A stretch of 44,467 nt of DNA from an uncultured Muribaculaceae bacterium (GCA_910577355.1 CAJTMY010000022.1:1-44467); one strand, 5' to 3'. Shown: positions 9,133 to 19,160, counted from the first letter of the stretch. The notes: generated from the sequence alone by a model not told the origin. Program-made: numbers and translations.

Positions 9133-12096
9133 ATGAAATTAAATCTCGGAACAATCAGGAGCATCCTGGCTGTGGCCATCATGGCCGTGGCCCTGTGGAT
9201 GCCGTCGTATGCATATGCGGCGACAATCGATGTGTCGGGTACGGTGACAGATGCCACCGGCGAACCCCTCATCGGCGTGAGTGTAACTTTGAAAGACAAA
9301 GCAGTGGGAGTGGCCACCGACATCGACGGCCGATACGCCATCCCCGGCGTGGCCGACAACGCCACTCTTGTATTCAGCTACGTGGGCTTCCGCGCGCAGG
9401 AAATCAAGGTAAACGGCCGCAGCACCATCGACGTGCAGATGCAGGAAGACAGCGAGCTGCTCGATGAAGTGGTGGTAGTGGGCTACGGCTCACTCAGCCG
9501 CAAGGAACTCTCGAGCTCCATCGTACAGATCAACAAGGACGACTTCCAGCAGGGCGCCATGAACAACGCCATGGAGATGCTCACAGGTAAAGTCGCCGGC
9601 CTCAACGTGTCGACCACCGCAGCCGCCGACCCCAACGGCAGCTCCAACCTGCAGGTGCGCGGCGCCACATCCATCAGCGCCGGCAACGGCCCCCTTGTTG
9701 TGATTGACGGCGTGGCCGGCGGCGACATCCGCACCCTCGCCCCGCAGGATATCGAATCCATGTCGGTACTCAAAGACGCCGCCTCGGCCGCCATCTACGG
9801 CACACGCGGCGCCAACGGCGTTATACTCATCACCACCAAGAAAGGTACCGGCGAGGCCGGACTGCCCGTGATCACCTACGACAGCTATGCCGCCCTGGCA
9901 TTCGCGAAGGATCGCCCCGAGGTACTGTCGCCCGACGAATGGCGTCGCTCGCGCCGCGGCAACGACTACGGATACTCGACCGACTGGTACGACCTCATCA
10001 CCCGCAAGACCTCATACGACACCAACCAGTATCTCAGCATCGACGGCTCGCTCAATAACGGAGGCTATTACAGCGCCTCGCTCAACTACAAGCGCGCCAA
10101 CGGCCTCGACATCGTGAGCAAGCGCGAGGAATTCGGCGGACGCGCAGCAGTATCGGCCAACGCCCTTGACAGCCATCTGCGCATCACAGCCACCCTCAAC
10201 GCCCGCAAGGTGAAAGAAGACTGGGGCGACAACGGCATGTTCGACACCGCTTTGGGCATGAACCCCACCCTGCCCGTATACAACGAGGACGGCACATTCT
10301 ATCAGCCCACCTCGCCCACCGACATCAAGAACCCCGTGCAGCAGCTCCTCGTCAACACCTCGCAGGGCAACCGCACATACATCCTCGGCACAGCCGACGT
10401 CAAGTACAATATCTGGAACAACGACAAGCACTCGGTATCCACCACCCTGTCGTACTCCTACAACTACAACGACCTCAAGAGCGACTACTACACCCCATCC
10501 ACATCTGGCGAATCGTACTGGAACGGCTACGCAGGCCGCGCAAGCATAAAATACGAGAAATGGTGGACCAACCGCCTCGAATGGATCGCCAACTACGGCT
10601 TCAACACCCCCGACCACGACGTGAAGTTTGTGGCAGGCTACACCTACGAGCGCAGCAACTGGGAGCAGATGTTCGAGCAGAACAACAACTTCACCTTCGA
10701 CAACATGCTGTGGCACGGCATCGGCTCGGGCTCCTACCTCACCGAGGGCAAGGCCCAGATGTATGCCGGCAAGAGCGAGTCGACCCTGATAGGCTTCTTC
10801 GGCCGCGTCAACTACAACTGGCGCAGCATGATCATCGCATCGGCCTCGCTGCGCTATGAAGGCTCCACCAAGTTCGGCGACGACAACAAATGGGGCTATT
10901 TTCCGGCAGCTTCGATAGCATGGGAAATTGCCCGCGCACCCTTCATGGAAGGATACAGCGACAAGATCCAGAGCCTCAAGCCCCGTTTCTCCTACGGTGT
11001 GACCGGCCGCAGCGACTTCGACGCATACCGCTCGCTGGCCACCTACACAAGCAGCGGCAACTATCTCATCGACGGCAACTGGGTGACCGGCTACCGTCCC
11101 TCGGTCAACGCCAATCCCAAACTCGGATGGGAGAAATCGACCAGCGCCAACTACGGCATAGACTTCATGTTCTTCAACCGCCTGTACGGTTCGGTCGAAT
11201 ACTTCGACCGCCGCTCGCAAGATCTGCTCTACAACTACACCGCCCCGCAGCCCCCGTTCATCTACTCGACGATTCTCGTCAACGTGGGCACCACCAAGAA
11301 CACCGGCGTGGAACTCACACTCACCGGCGACGTATTTGTCGACACACCCGTGAAGTGGACCACCGGCGTCAATTACTCGTACGGCACCACCAAGCTCACC
11401 AAGCTTTCCAACGACGTGTATCAGGCATCCTATCTCGACCTGTATCAGAAACCCGGCGTCGGCATCAGCGAATATTTCTTCCGCGTGGCCGAGGGCGGGA
11501 AGATAGGCCAGTTCTACGGCTATGAATATGCCGGCTACGACGAGGATCACAACATGCTCATCTACAATGCCGAAGGCGAGAAAGTACCCGCATCGTCAGC
11601 CGATCCCTCCGACAAGAAATACATCGGCAACGGCGCCCCGAGCCACTTCCTCACATGGAACAACACCCTGCGCTGGAACAACTTCGACCTCGGCGTGATG
11701 TTCACCGGCGCCTTCGGCTTCGACATCTTCAACATGCGCCGCTACGGTATGGGCCTCATAGGCTCGGGCCAGGACAACGTGCTGCGCAGCGCATACCTCG
11801 ACGACCGCGACGTGCACACCGGCGGCGGTGTGATATCGTCCTACTTCCTCGAGAAAGGCGACTACTTCAAGCTCGAGAACGTGACTCTCGGCTACACGAT
11901 ACCGTTCAAGAACCGCCGTCTCGTCGACAGCCTGCGCGTGTATCTCTCGGCCAAGAACCTGTTCACCCTCACCAAGTACAGCGGCAACGATCCCTCGATC
12001 GTGACCTCGACCGGCATCACCCCCGGCGTCGACAGCAACAGCGCCTATCCGTCGGCCACACAGGTAGCCCTTGGCGTGACATTCCGTTTCCGTTAA
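9133..12096 (+). CDS. susC: SusC-family TonB-dependent outer-membrane transporter
   Basis: An outer-membrane porin of 987 residues that imports bound starch oligosaccharides using TonB energy. A signal peptide (1-30) is followed by a CarboxypepD-regulatory-like domain (about 33-105, SGTVTDATGEPLIGVSVTLK). The TonB-box region is DEVVVVGYG (111-119). The plug (about 120-237) ends in IYGTRGANGVILITTKKG, and a large beta-barrel ends in VTFRFR. It lies just before susD (22-base gap) and starts the operon susC-susD-susE/F-GH13-GH97. The energising ExbB-ExbD-TonB set is encoded in this window at 25884-27782, though whether that TonB serves this receptor is inference. Confidence 0.95.
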   Translation: MKLNLGTIRSILAVAIMAVALWMPSYAYAATIDVSGTVTDATGEPLIGVSVTLKDKAVGVATDIDGRYAIPGVADNATLVFSYVGFRAQEIKVNGRSTIDVQMQEDSELLDEVVVVGYGSLSRKELSSSIVQINKDDFQQGAMNNAMEMLTGKVAGLNVSTTAAADPNGSSNLQVRGATSISAGNGPLVVIDGVAGGDIRTLAPQDIESMSVLKDAASAAIYGTRGANGVILITTKKGTGEAGLPVITYDSYAALAFAKDRPEVLSPDEWRRSRRGNDYGYSTDWYDLITRKTSYDTNQYLSIDGSLNNGGYYSASLNYKRANGLDIVSKREEFGGRAAVSANALDSHLRITATLNARKVKEDWGDNGMFDTALGMNPTLPVYNEDGTFYQPTSPTDIKNPVQQLLVNTSQGNRTYILGTADVKYNIWNNDKHSVSTTLSYSYNYNDLKSDYYTPSTSGESYWNGYAGRASIKYEKWWTNRLEWIANYGFNTPDHDVKFVAGYTYERSNWEQMFEQNNNFTFDNMLWHGIGSGSYLTEGKAQMYAGKSESTLIGFFGRVNYNWRSMIIASASLRYEGSTKFGDDNKWGYFPAASIAWEIARAPFMEGYSDKIQSLKPRFSYGVTGRSDFDAYRSLATYTSSGNYLIDGNWVTGYRPSVNANPKLGWEKSTSANYGIDFMFFNRLYGSVEYFDRRSQDLLYNYTAPQPPFIYSTILVNVGTTKNTGVELTLTGDVFVDTPVKWTTGVNYSYGTTKLTKLSNDVYQASYLDLYQKPGVGISEYFFRVAEGGKIGQFYGYEYAGYDEDHNMLIYNAEGEKVPASSADPSDKKYIGNGAPSHFLTWNNTLRWNNFDLGVMFTGAFGFDIFNMRRYGMGLIGSGQDNVLRSAYLDDRDVHTGGGVISSYFLEKGDYFKLENVTLGYTIPFKNRRLVDSLRVYLSAKNLFTLTKYSGNDPSIVTSTGITPGVDSNSAYPSATQVALGVTFRFR

Positions 12097-12118
12097 ACAC
12101 TCCAACGACAATCATATA

Positions 12119-13909
12119 ATGAAAACACTAAGATATATAGGCGGCGCCATCGCCGCGGCTGCCATCGTACTGGGCTCCGCCGGCTGCACCGACCTCACAG
12201 AAAAGACTTTCGACCGAATCGACGCATCGGTGTACTATCAGGACGAAAACAGCGTCAAGGGTGCCGTGGCATCCATCTATTCGAGTGCATGCAGCGGCTT
12301 TCTCGAATACTTCTGGTACCTCAACGAATTCTCGGCCGACCAGATTTCATGGCGTACATGGAACGGCGGTCAGTGGGGATACGACGAGGCCGAGAAATTC
12401 GTGCTCTCGACACACACCTGGAACGCCGAATCGAAGATCGTGCGCTCGGCATGGGAACACGCATGGGAGACAATCGGCCTGTGCAACACCCTCATCACCG
12501 ACCTAAGCGCCCTCGATCCCGGCTCGCTGCGCATGACACGCGAGCAGCTCGACAGCTATATCGCCGAGGTGCGCACAATGCGTGCATGGTCGTACTACAA
12601 CAACTTCGAGCTGTGGGGCGGCGCCTTGCCTCTCAACATAGCCAACGACGGCAACATCCCCGGATCGGCCGACGCCGACTTCAACACCGGATGCGGCATA
12701 ATATGGCAGTTCATCGCCGACGAGCTCGACGGCTGCTACGAGGCTCTCCCCGCCGAGGACGGCTCGGGCAGCACCCGAAACCGCCTCAACCGAGCCATGA
12801 ACCGCATGCTCAAGATGCGCCTCCTGCTCAACTCTCAGGTATTCACCGGCGTTGACCGCTATGCCGAGTGCGCCACCCTGTGCGAGCAGATAATACGCGG
12901 CGACTTCGGCACATACAGCCTCGCCGCCGACCACCGCGACATATTCGGCATCAACAACGTATCGTGCCCCGAGGTGGTGTTTGCCTTCGCTATGGAAGAC
13001 GGCAAGATGACCAACAACAACCGCAACACCCCCTTCCTGCCCTATAACTACGGCGACATCCTCGGCGGCGCATGGTCGCAGAGCGGATGGAACTGCACCA
13101 TCGTCACCCCCTCAAAGGACAACACCGGCAACGTGCTGCCCACCGGCGGCACCGACGCACCCCGCAGCTTCCTCTTCGACTACGGCGACAAGCTCGGCGC
13201 GGTATACGACCGTATCAGCGACAAGGACGTGCGCAAGCAGCCCTACAACTGCGACGCCGCAGGCAACTACAACGGCATGTTCCTCATCGGAGCCATGACC
13301 AACTATACCGACGGATCGGCCATCCCCGCCGACGCCGACCGCGACCAGCAACCTCTCAACTATGTGGATCAGGTGGGCACATTCCTCAACCGCGGCCGCA
13401 ACCTCGAGGTGGTGATGAGTCCCCGCTGGGGCGAGACAAGCTCGGGTATCCGCGTGCTCAAATACCCCATCTACCCCGAATCGAGCGGCTACGACTGGCG
13501 CAACATCGATGAAGTCGAATTCCGCCTCGCCGAAGTCTACTATACACTCGCCGAGTGCCGCCTGCGCGCCGGCAACGCAGACGGTGCCAAGAGCCTCGTC
13601 AACGAAGTGCGCACACGCTACTTCGCCGACAAGAAAGAACTCGACAAGCCCGGCCCCGGCTTCACCGCCTTCGACGCCGACTGGATGCTGAGCGAATGGG
13701 GTCTCGAATTCCTCAACGAGGGCCGTCGTCGCCGCACCGACTTGCGCCGCTTCGACAAGTTCACACAGGGCCAGTGGTGGTTCTTCGGCCGCGCGAGCGA
13801 GACCGACCGCGATCTCCCCGCCAAACGCGACCGCAAGTACGAATGGTATCCCCTGCCCAACGCAGCCCTCATGGTCAACCCCGGCCTCATCCAGAATCCC
13901 AACTATTAA
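12119..13909 (+). CDS. susD: SusD/RagB-family starch-binding outer-membrane lipoprotein
   Basis: A 596-residue surface lipoprotein that caps the SusC barrel and binds glycan. The lipobox GSAGC puts the acylated Cys at residue 23. It is followed by the typical SusD start TDLTEKTFDRIDASVYYQDE and the helical TPR-like SusD fold (EVRTMRAWSYYNNFELWGGALPL). The C-terminal SusD region includes FRLAEVYYTLAECRLRAGN and LLNEGRRR-like FLNEGRRRRTDLRRFDKF. The C-terminus ends WYPLPNAALMVNPGLIQNPNY, the normal ending of the family. It begins 22 bases after susC and is translated with it. Confidence 0.95.
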   Translation: MKTLRYIGGAIAAAAIVLGSAGCTDLTEKTFDRIDASVYYQDENSVKGAVASIYSSACSGFLEYFWYLNEFSADQISWRTWNGGQWGYDEAEKFVLSTHTWNAESKIVRSAWEHAWETIGLCNTLITDLSALDPGSLRMTREQLDSYIAEVRTMRAWSYYNNFELWGGALPLNIANDGNIPGSADADFNTGCGIIWQFIADELDGCYEALPAEDGSGSTRNRLNRAMNRMLKMRLLLNSQVFTGVDRYAECATLCEQIIRGDFGTYSLAADHRDIFGINNVSCPEVVFAFAMEDGKMTNNNRNTPFLPYNYGDILGGAWSQSGWNCTIVTPSKDNTGNVLPTGGTDAPRSFLFDYGDKLGAVYDRISDKDVRKQPYNCDAAGNYNGMFLIGAMTNYTDGSAIPADADRDQQPLNYVDQVGTFLNRGRNLEVVMSPRWGETSSGIRVLKYPIYPESSGYDWRNIDEVEFRLAEVYYTLAECRLRAGNADGAKSLVNEVRTRYFADKKELDKPGPGFTAFDADWMLSEWGLEFLNEGRRRRTDLRRFDKFTQGQWWFFGRASETDRDLPAKRDRKYEWYPLPNAALMVNPGLIQNPNY

Positions 13910-13921
13910 TCCGCTTTCACG

Positions 13922-15655
13922 ATGAAAAAATCATATATATTCAATCTTCTCCTTGCAGCGCTGCTGCCCCTGCTGGGTTCCTGCAGCCAGGAAGATATCA
14001 TATTCGACCACGAGCTGCCGCAGTTCGACACCCGCGAAGGCTATCAGCTACTCGAGGTCATAGTGCCCACCTCCACCACAGCCAACGACAAGCTGTATAT
14101 TGTGGGTGAGTTCAACGGCGGTCTCGAAGCCGCTCTCGCCGACCCGCGCTGGCAGCTCGAACCCGCGCAGAACACCGACGCCAAGTGGGGCATCTATCTG
14201 AATCCCGCCGACTTCGTGAGCGGCAAGACCCTCGCCGACGGCTACTACTTCTACTCGGCCGAGCAGCGCGAGGAGCGCACAGTGCAGGGCGCCGAGGTGA
14301 TGCACACCGAGCAGCCTGCCGTAGGCGGCCGCATCAACGTCACCGTAGGCCGCTGGGCCGCATACTACGACAAGCCCCTCAATCCCGACGAGGTTGTACA
14401 CGACGGCTATGCAATATTCGTTGTCGACAACTCCGGCTATGACGAACTCGCCATGTATGCATGGGGCGACGCCGAGGCATTCGGCGGCTGGCCCGGAATG
14501 GCCGTAACCGGCAAGATCACCATCGACGGCGTGGAATACATGTACTTCGACACCGGCGAGGCAAACAAGGGTCTGAATCTCAATCTCATCTTCAACAACA
14601 ATAACAACGGCAGCCAGCTCGGCGACTACAACGTCACCCTCGACAAGGACTACTACCTCGAACTCACACCCGACGGCGTGCAGGAGTTCGACCCCTCGGC
14701 AGTGGTGAAGCACGACGGATTCGCGGTGTTCGTGGCCGATTACAGCGGCTGGGACGACCTCTACCTCTACATGTGGGGCGATGTCAACGACCTCAACGGC
14801 GCATGGCCCGGAATGGAAGTGACGGGCACACAGAAGATCAACGGTGTGGAATACAAATACTTCGATCTCGGCGAGGCCAATATCGGCAACAACGAGCATA
14901 TCATCCTCAACAACGGCAACGGCAAGCAGATCGACGACGTGGTAGTCTTTGCACTCGATCGCGACGTATATGTGGAACTTACCGCAAGCAAGGCCACCGA
15001 GGTGGATCCCTCCACATACACCGGCCAGGGCGGTGGCGACGATCCGGTTGTCGATCCCGATCCCGTGCCCACAGAGACCTATCACCTCTATGTGGCCGAC
15101 AACACCGGATGGGAAGCCTTCTACATCTACGCATGGGGCGACAAGGAATGCTTCGGCGGCTGGCCCGGCGCAGCTCCCTCAGGCACAAAGACCATCAGCG
15201 GCAAGGTGTATCAGGTATTCGAGGTGGAAGGCGCCGGCGAGACCGAGAACCTTATCTTCCACAACAACGACGGCACCCAGTACGACGCTGCAGCCATAAC
15301 CCTCGACAAGGACTACATAATCGAGGCCGGCGCCGCTTCGTGCACCGTTGAGGAATACGAGCCTGTGGCCGAGACATATACCATCTATGTCGAGGACAAG
15401 ACCGGCTGGCCCGCCCTCTATATCTATGCATGGGGCGACAAAGAGTGCTTCGGCGGTTGGCCCGGTGCAGCTCCTTCGGGCACCGAGAAAGTCGACGGCA
15501 TCACCTATAAGACCTGGGAAGTGGAAGGCCTCGGCGAAAGCGAGAACCTCATCTTCCACAACAACGACGGTACACAGTACGATGCTCTCGGCATCACCCT
15601 CGACCGCAACTACTTCATAATTGCCAACCCAACTTCGGCTGAAGAGAAGAAATGA
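13922..15655 (+). CDS. SusE/SusF-like surface lipoprotein with four starch-binding modules
   Basis: A 577-residue lipoprotein (lipobox LLGSC, Cys21). An N-terminal domain (about 30-148) looks like the SusE/outer-membrane-associated module. Four tandem modules of about 85 residues follow (163-248, 267-354, 387-470, 486-568). Each contains Y-x-WGD, then WPG, then an Asn-rich LIFNN or LIFHNND stretch, then LD(K/R)(D/N)Y. These fit starch-binding module 26-like folds, in which the Trp and Tyr stack on glucose. Modules 3 and 4 are far more alike than the others, so they arose by recent duplication. A flexible GGDDPVVDPDPVP linker (371-383) separates modules 2 and 3. Bacteroides SusE and SusF carry two and three modules; this one protein replaces both. 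It probably retains starch at the cell surface. Its stop overlaps the GH13 start (ATGA). Confidence 0.85.
   Translation: MKKSYIFNLLLAALLPLLGSCSQEDIIFDHELPQFDTREGYQLLEVIVPTSTTANDKLYIVGEFNGGLEAALADPRWQLEPAQNTDAKWGIYLNPADFVSGKTLADGYYFYSAEQREERTVQGAEVMHTEQPAVGGRINVTVGRWAAYYDKPLNPDEVVHDGYAIFVVDNSGYDELAMYAWGDAEAFGGWPGMAVTGKITIDGVEYMYFDTGEANKGLNLNLIFNNNNNGSQLGDYNVTLDKDYYLELTPDGVQEFDPSAVVKHDGFAVFVADYSGWDDLYLYMWGDVNDLNGAWPGMEVTGTQKINGVEYKYFDLGEANIGNNEHIILNNGNGKQIDDVVVFALDRDVYVELTASKATEVDPSTYTGQGGGDDPVVDPDPVPTETYHLYVADNTGWEAFYIYAWGDKECFGGWPGAAPSGTKTISGKVYQVFEVEGAGETENLIFHNNDGTQYDAAAITLDKDYIIEAGAASCTVEEYEPVAETYTIYVEDKTGWPALYIYAWGDKECFGGWPGAAPSGTEKVDGITYKTWEVEGLGESENLIFHNNDGTQYDALGITLDRNYFIIANPTSAEEKK
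14408..15625 (+). repeat. Four in-frame repeats encoding starch-binding modules
   Basis: The units lie at about 14408-14665, 14720-14983, 15080-15331 and 15377-15625. At DNA level units 3 and 4 are nearly identical around the WGDKECFGGWPGAAPSGT and ENLIFHNNDGTQYDA codons, with mostly third-position differences. Units 1 and 2 are more diverged. The pattern suggests successive duplication, with unit 3/4 the latest. Confidence 0.85.
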
Positions 15656-16995
15656 AACTGCTCCGATTCATAAACGCCGCTGCCGCCATGCTCGTCATGG
15701 CGGCAGTATCGGCGGGCTGCGGCGACTCCAAGGACGAGCCCGTACCACCCGTTGAGCCGGATCAGCCGGTTCTCGGACCCGAAGTGTCGCAGAACGTGAT
15801 TTATCAGGCCAATCCCCGATTCTTCGCCTCCGACGAATGCTTCAAGGCCGTCACGGCACGCATCCCGGCCATAGCCGACATGGGCTGCGACATGCTGTGG
15901 ATAATGCCCGTGAACACTCCCGGCGAACTCAAGGCTTTCGGCTCGCCCTACTGCATACGCGACTTCCGCGGCATAAATCCCCGATACGGCACCGCGACCG
16001 ACTTCAAGGCGCTCGTCGATGCCGCCCACAAAGCCGGCATGAAAGTGGTGCTCGACTGGATAGCCAACCACACGGCATGGGATCATGAATGGATCACCGC
16101 ACATCCCGAATACTACCGCAAAGACGCTGCCGGCAACATCGCCCAGGCATCCACCTGGACCGATGTGGCACAGCTCGACTATTCCAACGCAGGCACTGTG
16201 AAGGCCATGACCGACGACATGCTCTACTGGGTGAACGAGATGGGCGTCGACGGATTCCGCTGCGACTACGCCGAAGGCGTGCCTCACGACTTCTGGAAGC
16301 AGGCCATCGACAAATTCCGCGCCATCCGCCCCGACTTCTTCATGCTCGCCGAGACGTCGCAGGAATCATTCTACAAAGACGGCTTCGACATGATCTACGA
16401 CTGGAACTACGCACCCGCCGTGGCAGCCGCATTCACCGGCGGCAAAGCAAGCGACATATTCACCCGCGAGGCCGACTCGTGGAGTAAGGTGCCCGAGGGC
16501 GCCTCAATACTGCGCTACGTATTCAACCACGATGTCGCCGCCGAGAACGACTACGCCCGCTACTACGGATCGGCCGACGCCCAGCCCGCCGCATACGTGG
16601 CTGCAGCGATGCTCCACGGCACACCGATGATCTACTCGTCGATGGATGCCGATGTGAACGGCGGCAAGCTGTCGTTCTTCGACTACAAGCCGCTCGCATT
16701 CTCTGCCGAAAAAGCTGCAGTCTACAAAGCCATAAACAAAGCATACAAGGCTTCGGCCGAGCTGCGCCGCGCCGAGCTGCGCACATATCCCGACAAGGAC
16801 GTGCTTAGCTTCACACGCACCGCCGGCGACCACACCCTGCTTGTGATGGTCAACACCACCGCCGATGCCCGTACCGTAAAGACACCGATCGCCCTCACAG
16901 GCCTGCGCATGACCGACATGATCAATGGCGGCGAGACCGCTGTTCCCGTCACCATACAACTGCCGGCCTACGGGTATATCATCTATATGAACTGA
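15652..16995 (+). CDS. susG: GH13 alpha-amylase lipoprotein (SusG-like)
   Basis: A 447-residue secreted glycoside hydrolase that cuts internal alpha-1,4 bonds of starch. The lipobox SAGC (Cys23) predicts an outer-membrane anchor. The GH13 regions are in order: DWIANH (Asp135 on), GFRCDYA with nucleophile Asp205, FMLAE with acid/base Glu234, and FNHD with transition-state Asp294. The first beta-strand region reads MGCDMLWIMPV. The C-terminal beta-domain ends VTIQLPAYGYIIYMN. It is much shorter than Bacteroides SusG (about 690 residues), lacking the inserted CBM58, so binding is probably supplied by the adjacent four-module protein. Its start overlaps the previous stop, and GH97 follows after 4 bases. 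Confidence 0.92.
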   Translation: MKLLRFINAAAAMLVMAAVSAGCGDSKDEPVPPVEPDQPVLGPEVSQNVIYQANPRFFASDECFKAVTARIPAIADMGCDMLWIMPVNTPGELKAFGSPYCIRDFRGINPRYGTATDFKALVDAAHKAGMKVVLDWIANHTAWDHEWITAHPEYYRKDAAGNIAQASTWTDVAQLDYSNAGTVKAMTDDMLYWVNEMGVDGFRCDYAEGVPHDFWKQAIDKFRAIRPDFFMLAETSQESFYKDGFDMIYDWNYAPAVAAAFTGGKASDIFTREADSWSKVPEGASILRYVFNHDVAAENDYARYYGSADAQPAAYVAAAMLHGTPMIYSSMDADVNGGKLSFFDYKPLAFSAEKAAVYKAINKAYKASAELRRAELRTYPDKDVLSFTRTAGDHTLLVMVNTTADARTVKTPIALTGLRMTDMINGGETAVPVTIQLPAYGYIIYMN

Positions 16996-16999
16996 CGAT

Positions 17000-19108
17000 A
17001 TGAGACCAATCACTTTCTCTTCACTATTCGCGGCCGCCACGCTGTCGATGGCAGCCGCTTCGATAAACTCGCCGTCGGGCAATCTTACCCTTGATGTCGA
17101 TGTAAACGCCGCCGGCACACCCGTATACTCGCTCGCCTACAAAGGCAAACCCGTAGTGACCGAATCGGCTCTCGGACTCGAGGGCAAGGAAGTGTCATTC
17201 GCCTCCGGATTCGCACTCACAGGCACCGACACCGCGACAGTCGACCGCAGCTGGCAGCCCGTATGGGGCGAATATGCCACCGTACGCGACCACTTCCGCG
17301 AGCTCGCAGTGCATCTGCACGCATCCGACCCCGACCGCTACCTCACACTGCGCTTCCGCGTGTTTGACGACGGACTCGGCTTCCGATACGAAATGCCCAT
17401 GCAGGACAACGCCAACTATGTGACACTGATGAAGGAGAACACACAGTTCCGCTTCGACGCCGACCATACACTGTTCTGCATTCCGGGCGACTACGATACC
17501 GACGAGTTCCTATTCTCCGAGGTACGCTTCTCGGGACTCGAGGATGTCCTCGCCAAGCGGCGCGGACGCCACTCAGAGAGTCAGGCCGCCGAGGGTACCG
17601 TGATACAGACGCCTATGCTGCTCAAGACCGACGACGGCATATACATCAGCCTCCACGAGGCCGCCCTTGTAGGATATCCGGCCATGCTGCTCGATGTCGA
17701 CTGCCCGGCCCATACCATGAGCGCCCATCTCGCGCCCGACCGTCTCGGCGTGAGCGCCTACCTGCAGCTGCCGGTCAACACCCCGTGGCGCACGCTAATC
17801 GTGAGCGACGACGCCCGCGACATCCTCGCCTCGCAGCTCGTACTCAACCTCAACGAGCCCTGCAAGATCGAAGACACTTCGTGGATCAAACCCATGAAAT
17901 TCGTAGGCGTATGGTGGGAGATGTTCACCGGCCACGTAAAGACATGGGCATACAGCGACCACTACCGCGCCAAGCCCGGTGTGACCGACTATTCGGCTCT
18001 TCCATCCAACGGTCGTCATCCGGCCAACACAGCCAATGTGATGAAATACATAGACTTCGCCTCGAAGCACGGCATCGACGGCGTGCTCGTCGAAGGTTGG
18101 AACGAGGGTTGGGAAGACTGGTGCAGCTATCGCAAGAACCGCCAGTTTCTCTTCGACAAGGCATATCCCGACTTCGATGTCGACAGCCTGCGCCGCTATG
18201 CAGAAGCCCGCGGAGTTCAGCTTATCATGCACCACGAGACTGCTGCCAACGCCGCCGACTACGAGCGACAGCTCGACCGCGCTTTCTCGTTCATGAAGCA
18301 GAACGGCTACAACGCCGTCAAGACCGGCTACGTGGGCGCCATCATCCCCCGCTCCGAGCATCACACCTCGCAGTGGATGGTCGACCACGTGAAGCACGTC
18401 ATAGAGCGTGCCGCCGACTATCAGATAATGGTCGACAGCCACGAGGCGCCCCGCCCCACAGGTCTGTGCCGCACATATCCCAACTGGCTCGCTCAGGAAT
18501 CGGCCCGCGGCGGTGAATACGAGGCCATGGGCACCAATCCGCCCTCGCACACCTGCATCCTGCCGTTCACACGCCTCAAAGGCGGCCCGATGGACTATAC
18601 CCCCGGTCTGTTCGAGACACGCCTGAGCTACTACAACGAGGGCAAGACCGGCCAGGCAGGCACTACACTGGCCCGACAGCTCGCCCTCTATCTCACCATG
18701 CCCTCGCCCATGCAGATGGCCTGCGACCTGCCCGAGAACTACGAGCGATTCCCCGATGCGTTCAAATTCATCGAGGACGTCCCCGTCGACTGGAGCGACT
18801 CGCGCTACCTAGAGGCCGAGCCGAACCACTACATAACCGTAGCTCGACAAGACAAGCACAGCAACGACTGGTACATAGGCGCCATCACCGATGACAATGC
18901 CCGCGAGGCCGTCATAGACCTCAGTTTCCTCCCCAAAGGACGCAAGTACGAGGCCACCATCTACGAGGATGCCAAGAACGCGCACTGGAAAAACAATCCG
19001 CAGGCATACAACATCCGCACCGCAATGGTCGACTCGCGCAGCAAGCTGCGCCAGCGCCTCGCACCCGGCGGCGGCAGTGCCATAAGACTGACACCGAAAG
19101 ACAATTAA
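17000..19108 (+). CDS. susB: GH97 alpha-glucosidase, inverting (SusB-like)
   Basis: Periplasmic exo-acting enzyme, 702 residues, that releases glucose from imported maltooligosaccharides. A signal peptide is at the N-terminus (MAAAS region). The N-terminal beta-sandwich is followed by a (beta/alpha)8 core starting KPMKFVGVWWEMFTG (about 297). Three glutamates stand in conserved settings: HHETAA (Glu413), DSHEAP (Glu482) and ARGGEYEA (Glu506). Their spacings of 69 and 24 residues equal those of SusB Glu439, Glu508 and Glu532, which supports the inverting glucosidase subgroup rather than the retaining galactosidase one. It is the last gene of the Sus operon, followed by a hairpin at 19129. Confidence 0.93.
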   Translation: MRPITFSSLFAAATLSMAAASINSPSGNLTLDVDVNAAGTPVYSLAYKGKPVVTESALGLEGKEVSFASGFALTGTDTATVDRSWQPVWGEYATVRDHFRELAVHLHASDPDRYLTLRFRVFDDGLGFRYEMPMQDNANYVTLMKENTQFRFDADHTLFCIPGDYDTDEFLFSEVRFSGLEDVLAKRRGRHSESQAAEGTVIQTPMLLKTDDGIYISLHEAALVGYPAMLLDVDCPAHTMSAHLAPDRLGVSAYLQLPVNTPWRTLIVSDDARDILASQLVLNLNEPCKIEDTSWIKPMKFVGVWWEMFTGHVKTWAYSDHYRAKPGVTDYSALPSNGRHPANTANVMKYIDFASKHGIDGVLVEGWNEGWEDWCSYRKNRQFLFDKAYPDFDVDSLRRYAEARGVQLIMHHETAANAADYERQLDRAFSFMKQNGYNAVKTGYVGAIIPRSEHHTSQWMVDHVKHVIERAADYQIMVDSHEAPRPTGLCRTYPNWLAQESARGGEYEAMGTNPPSHTCILPFTRLKGGPMDYTPGLFETRLSYYNEGKTGQAGTTLARQLALYLTMPSPMQMACDLPENYERFPDAFKFIEDVPVDWSDSRYLEAEPNHYITVARQDKHSNDWYIGAITDDNAREAVIDLSFLPKGRKYEATIYEDAKNAHWKNNPQAYNIRTAMVDSRSKLRQRLAPGGGSAIRLTPKDN

Positions 19109-19128
19109 TCATAATCACATGCAAGAAA

Positions 19129-19160
19129 GCAGCCGCGTCGATGCGAATCGCCGCGGCTGC
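19129..19160 (+). terminator. Hairpin terminator of the sus operon
   Basis: GCAGCCGCG (19129-19137) pairs perfectly with CGCGGCTGC (19152-19160), 20 bases after the GH97 stop. A T-rich tail is weak (TGTTGT). It closely resembles the hairpin at 23026-23057. Confidence 0.6.

Noticed and set aside
10012..11550. 512-codon minus-strand frame inside susC
   Set aside because: Antisense shadow of the conserved susC barrel; low-complexity Val/Ala/Gly/Glu translation.
14048..15085. 345-codon minus-strand frame opposite the four-module protein
   Set aside because: Shadow frame; the repeats on the plus strand make sense as starch-binding modules, the antisense ones do not.
14408..15625. Repeated DNA considered as a possible CRISPR or satellite array
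   Set aside because: Period is about 250-370 bases, in-frame, and encodes conserved protein modules.
16504..17118. 204-codon minus-strand frame over the GH13-GH97 junction
   Set aside because: Antisense to two conserved catalytic genes; no family features.
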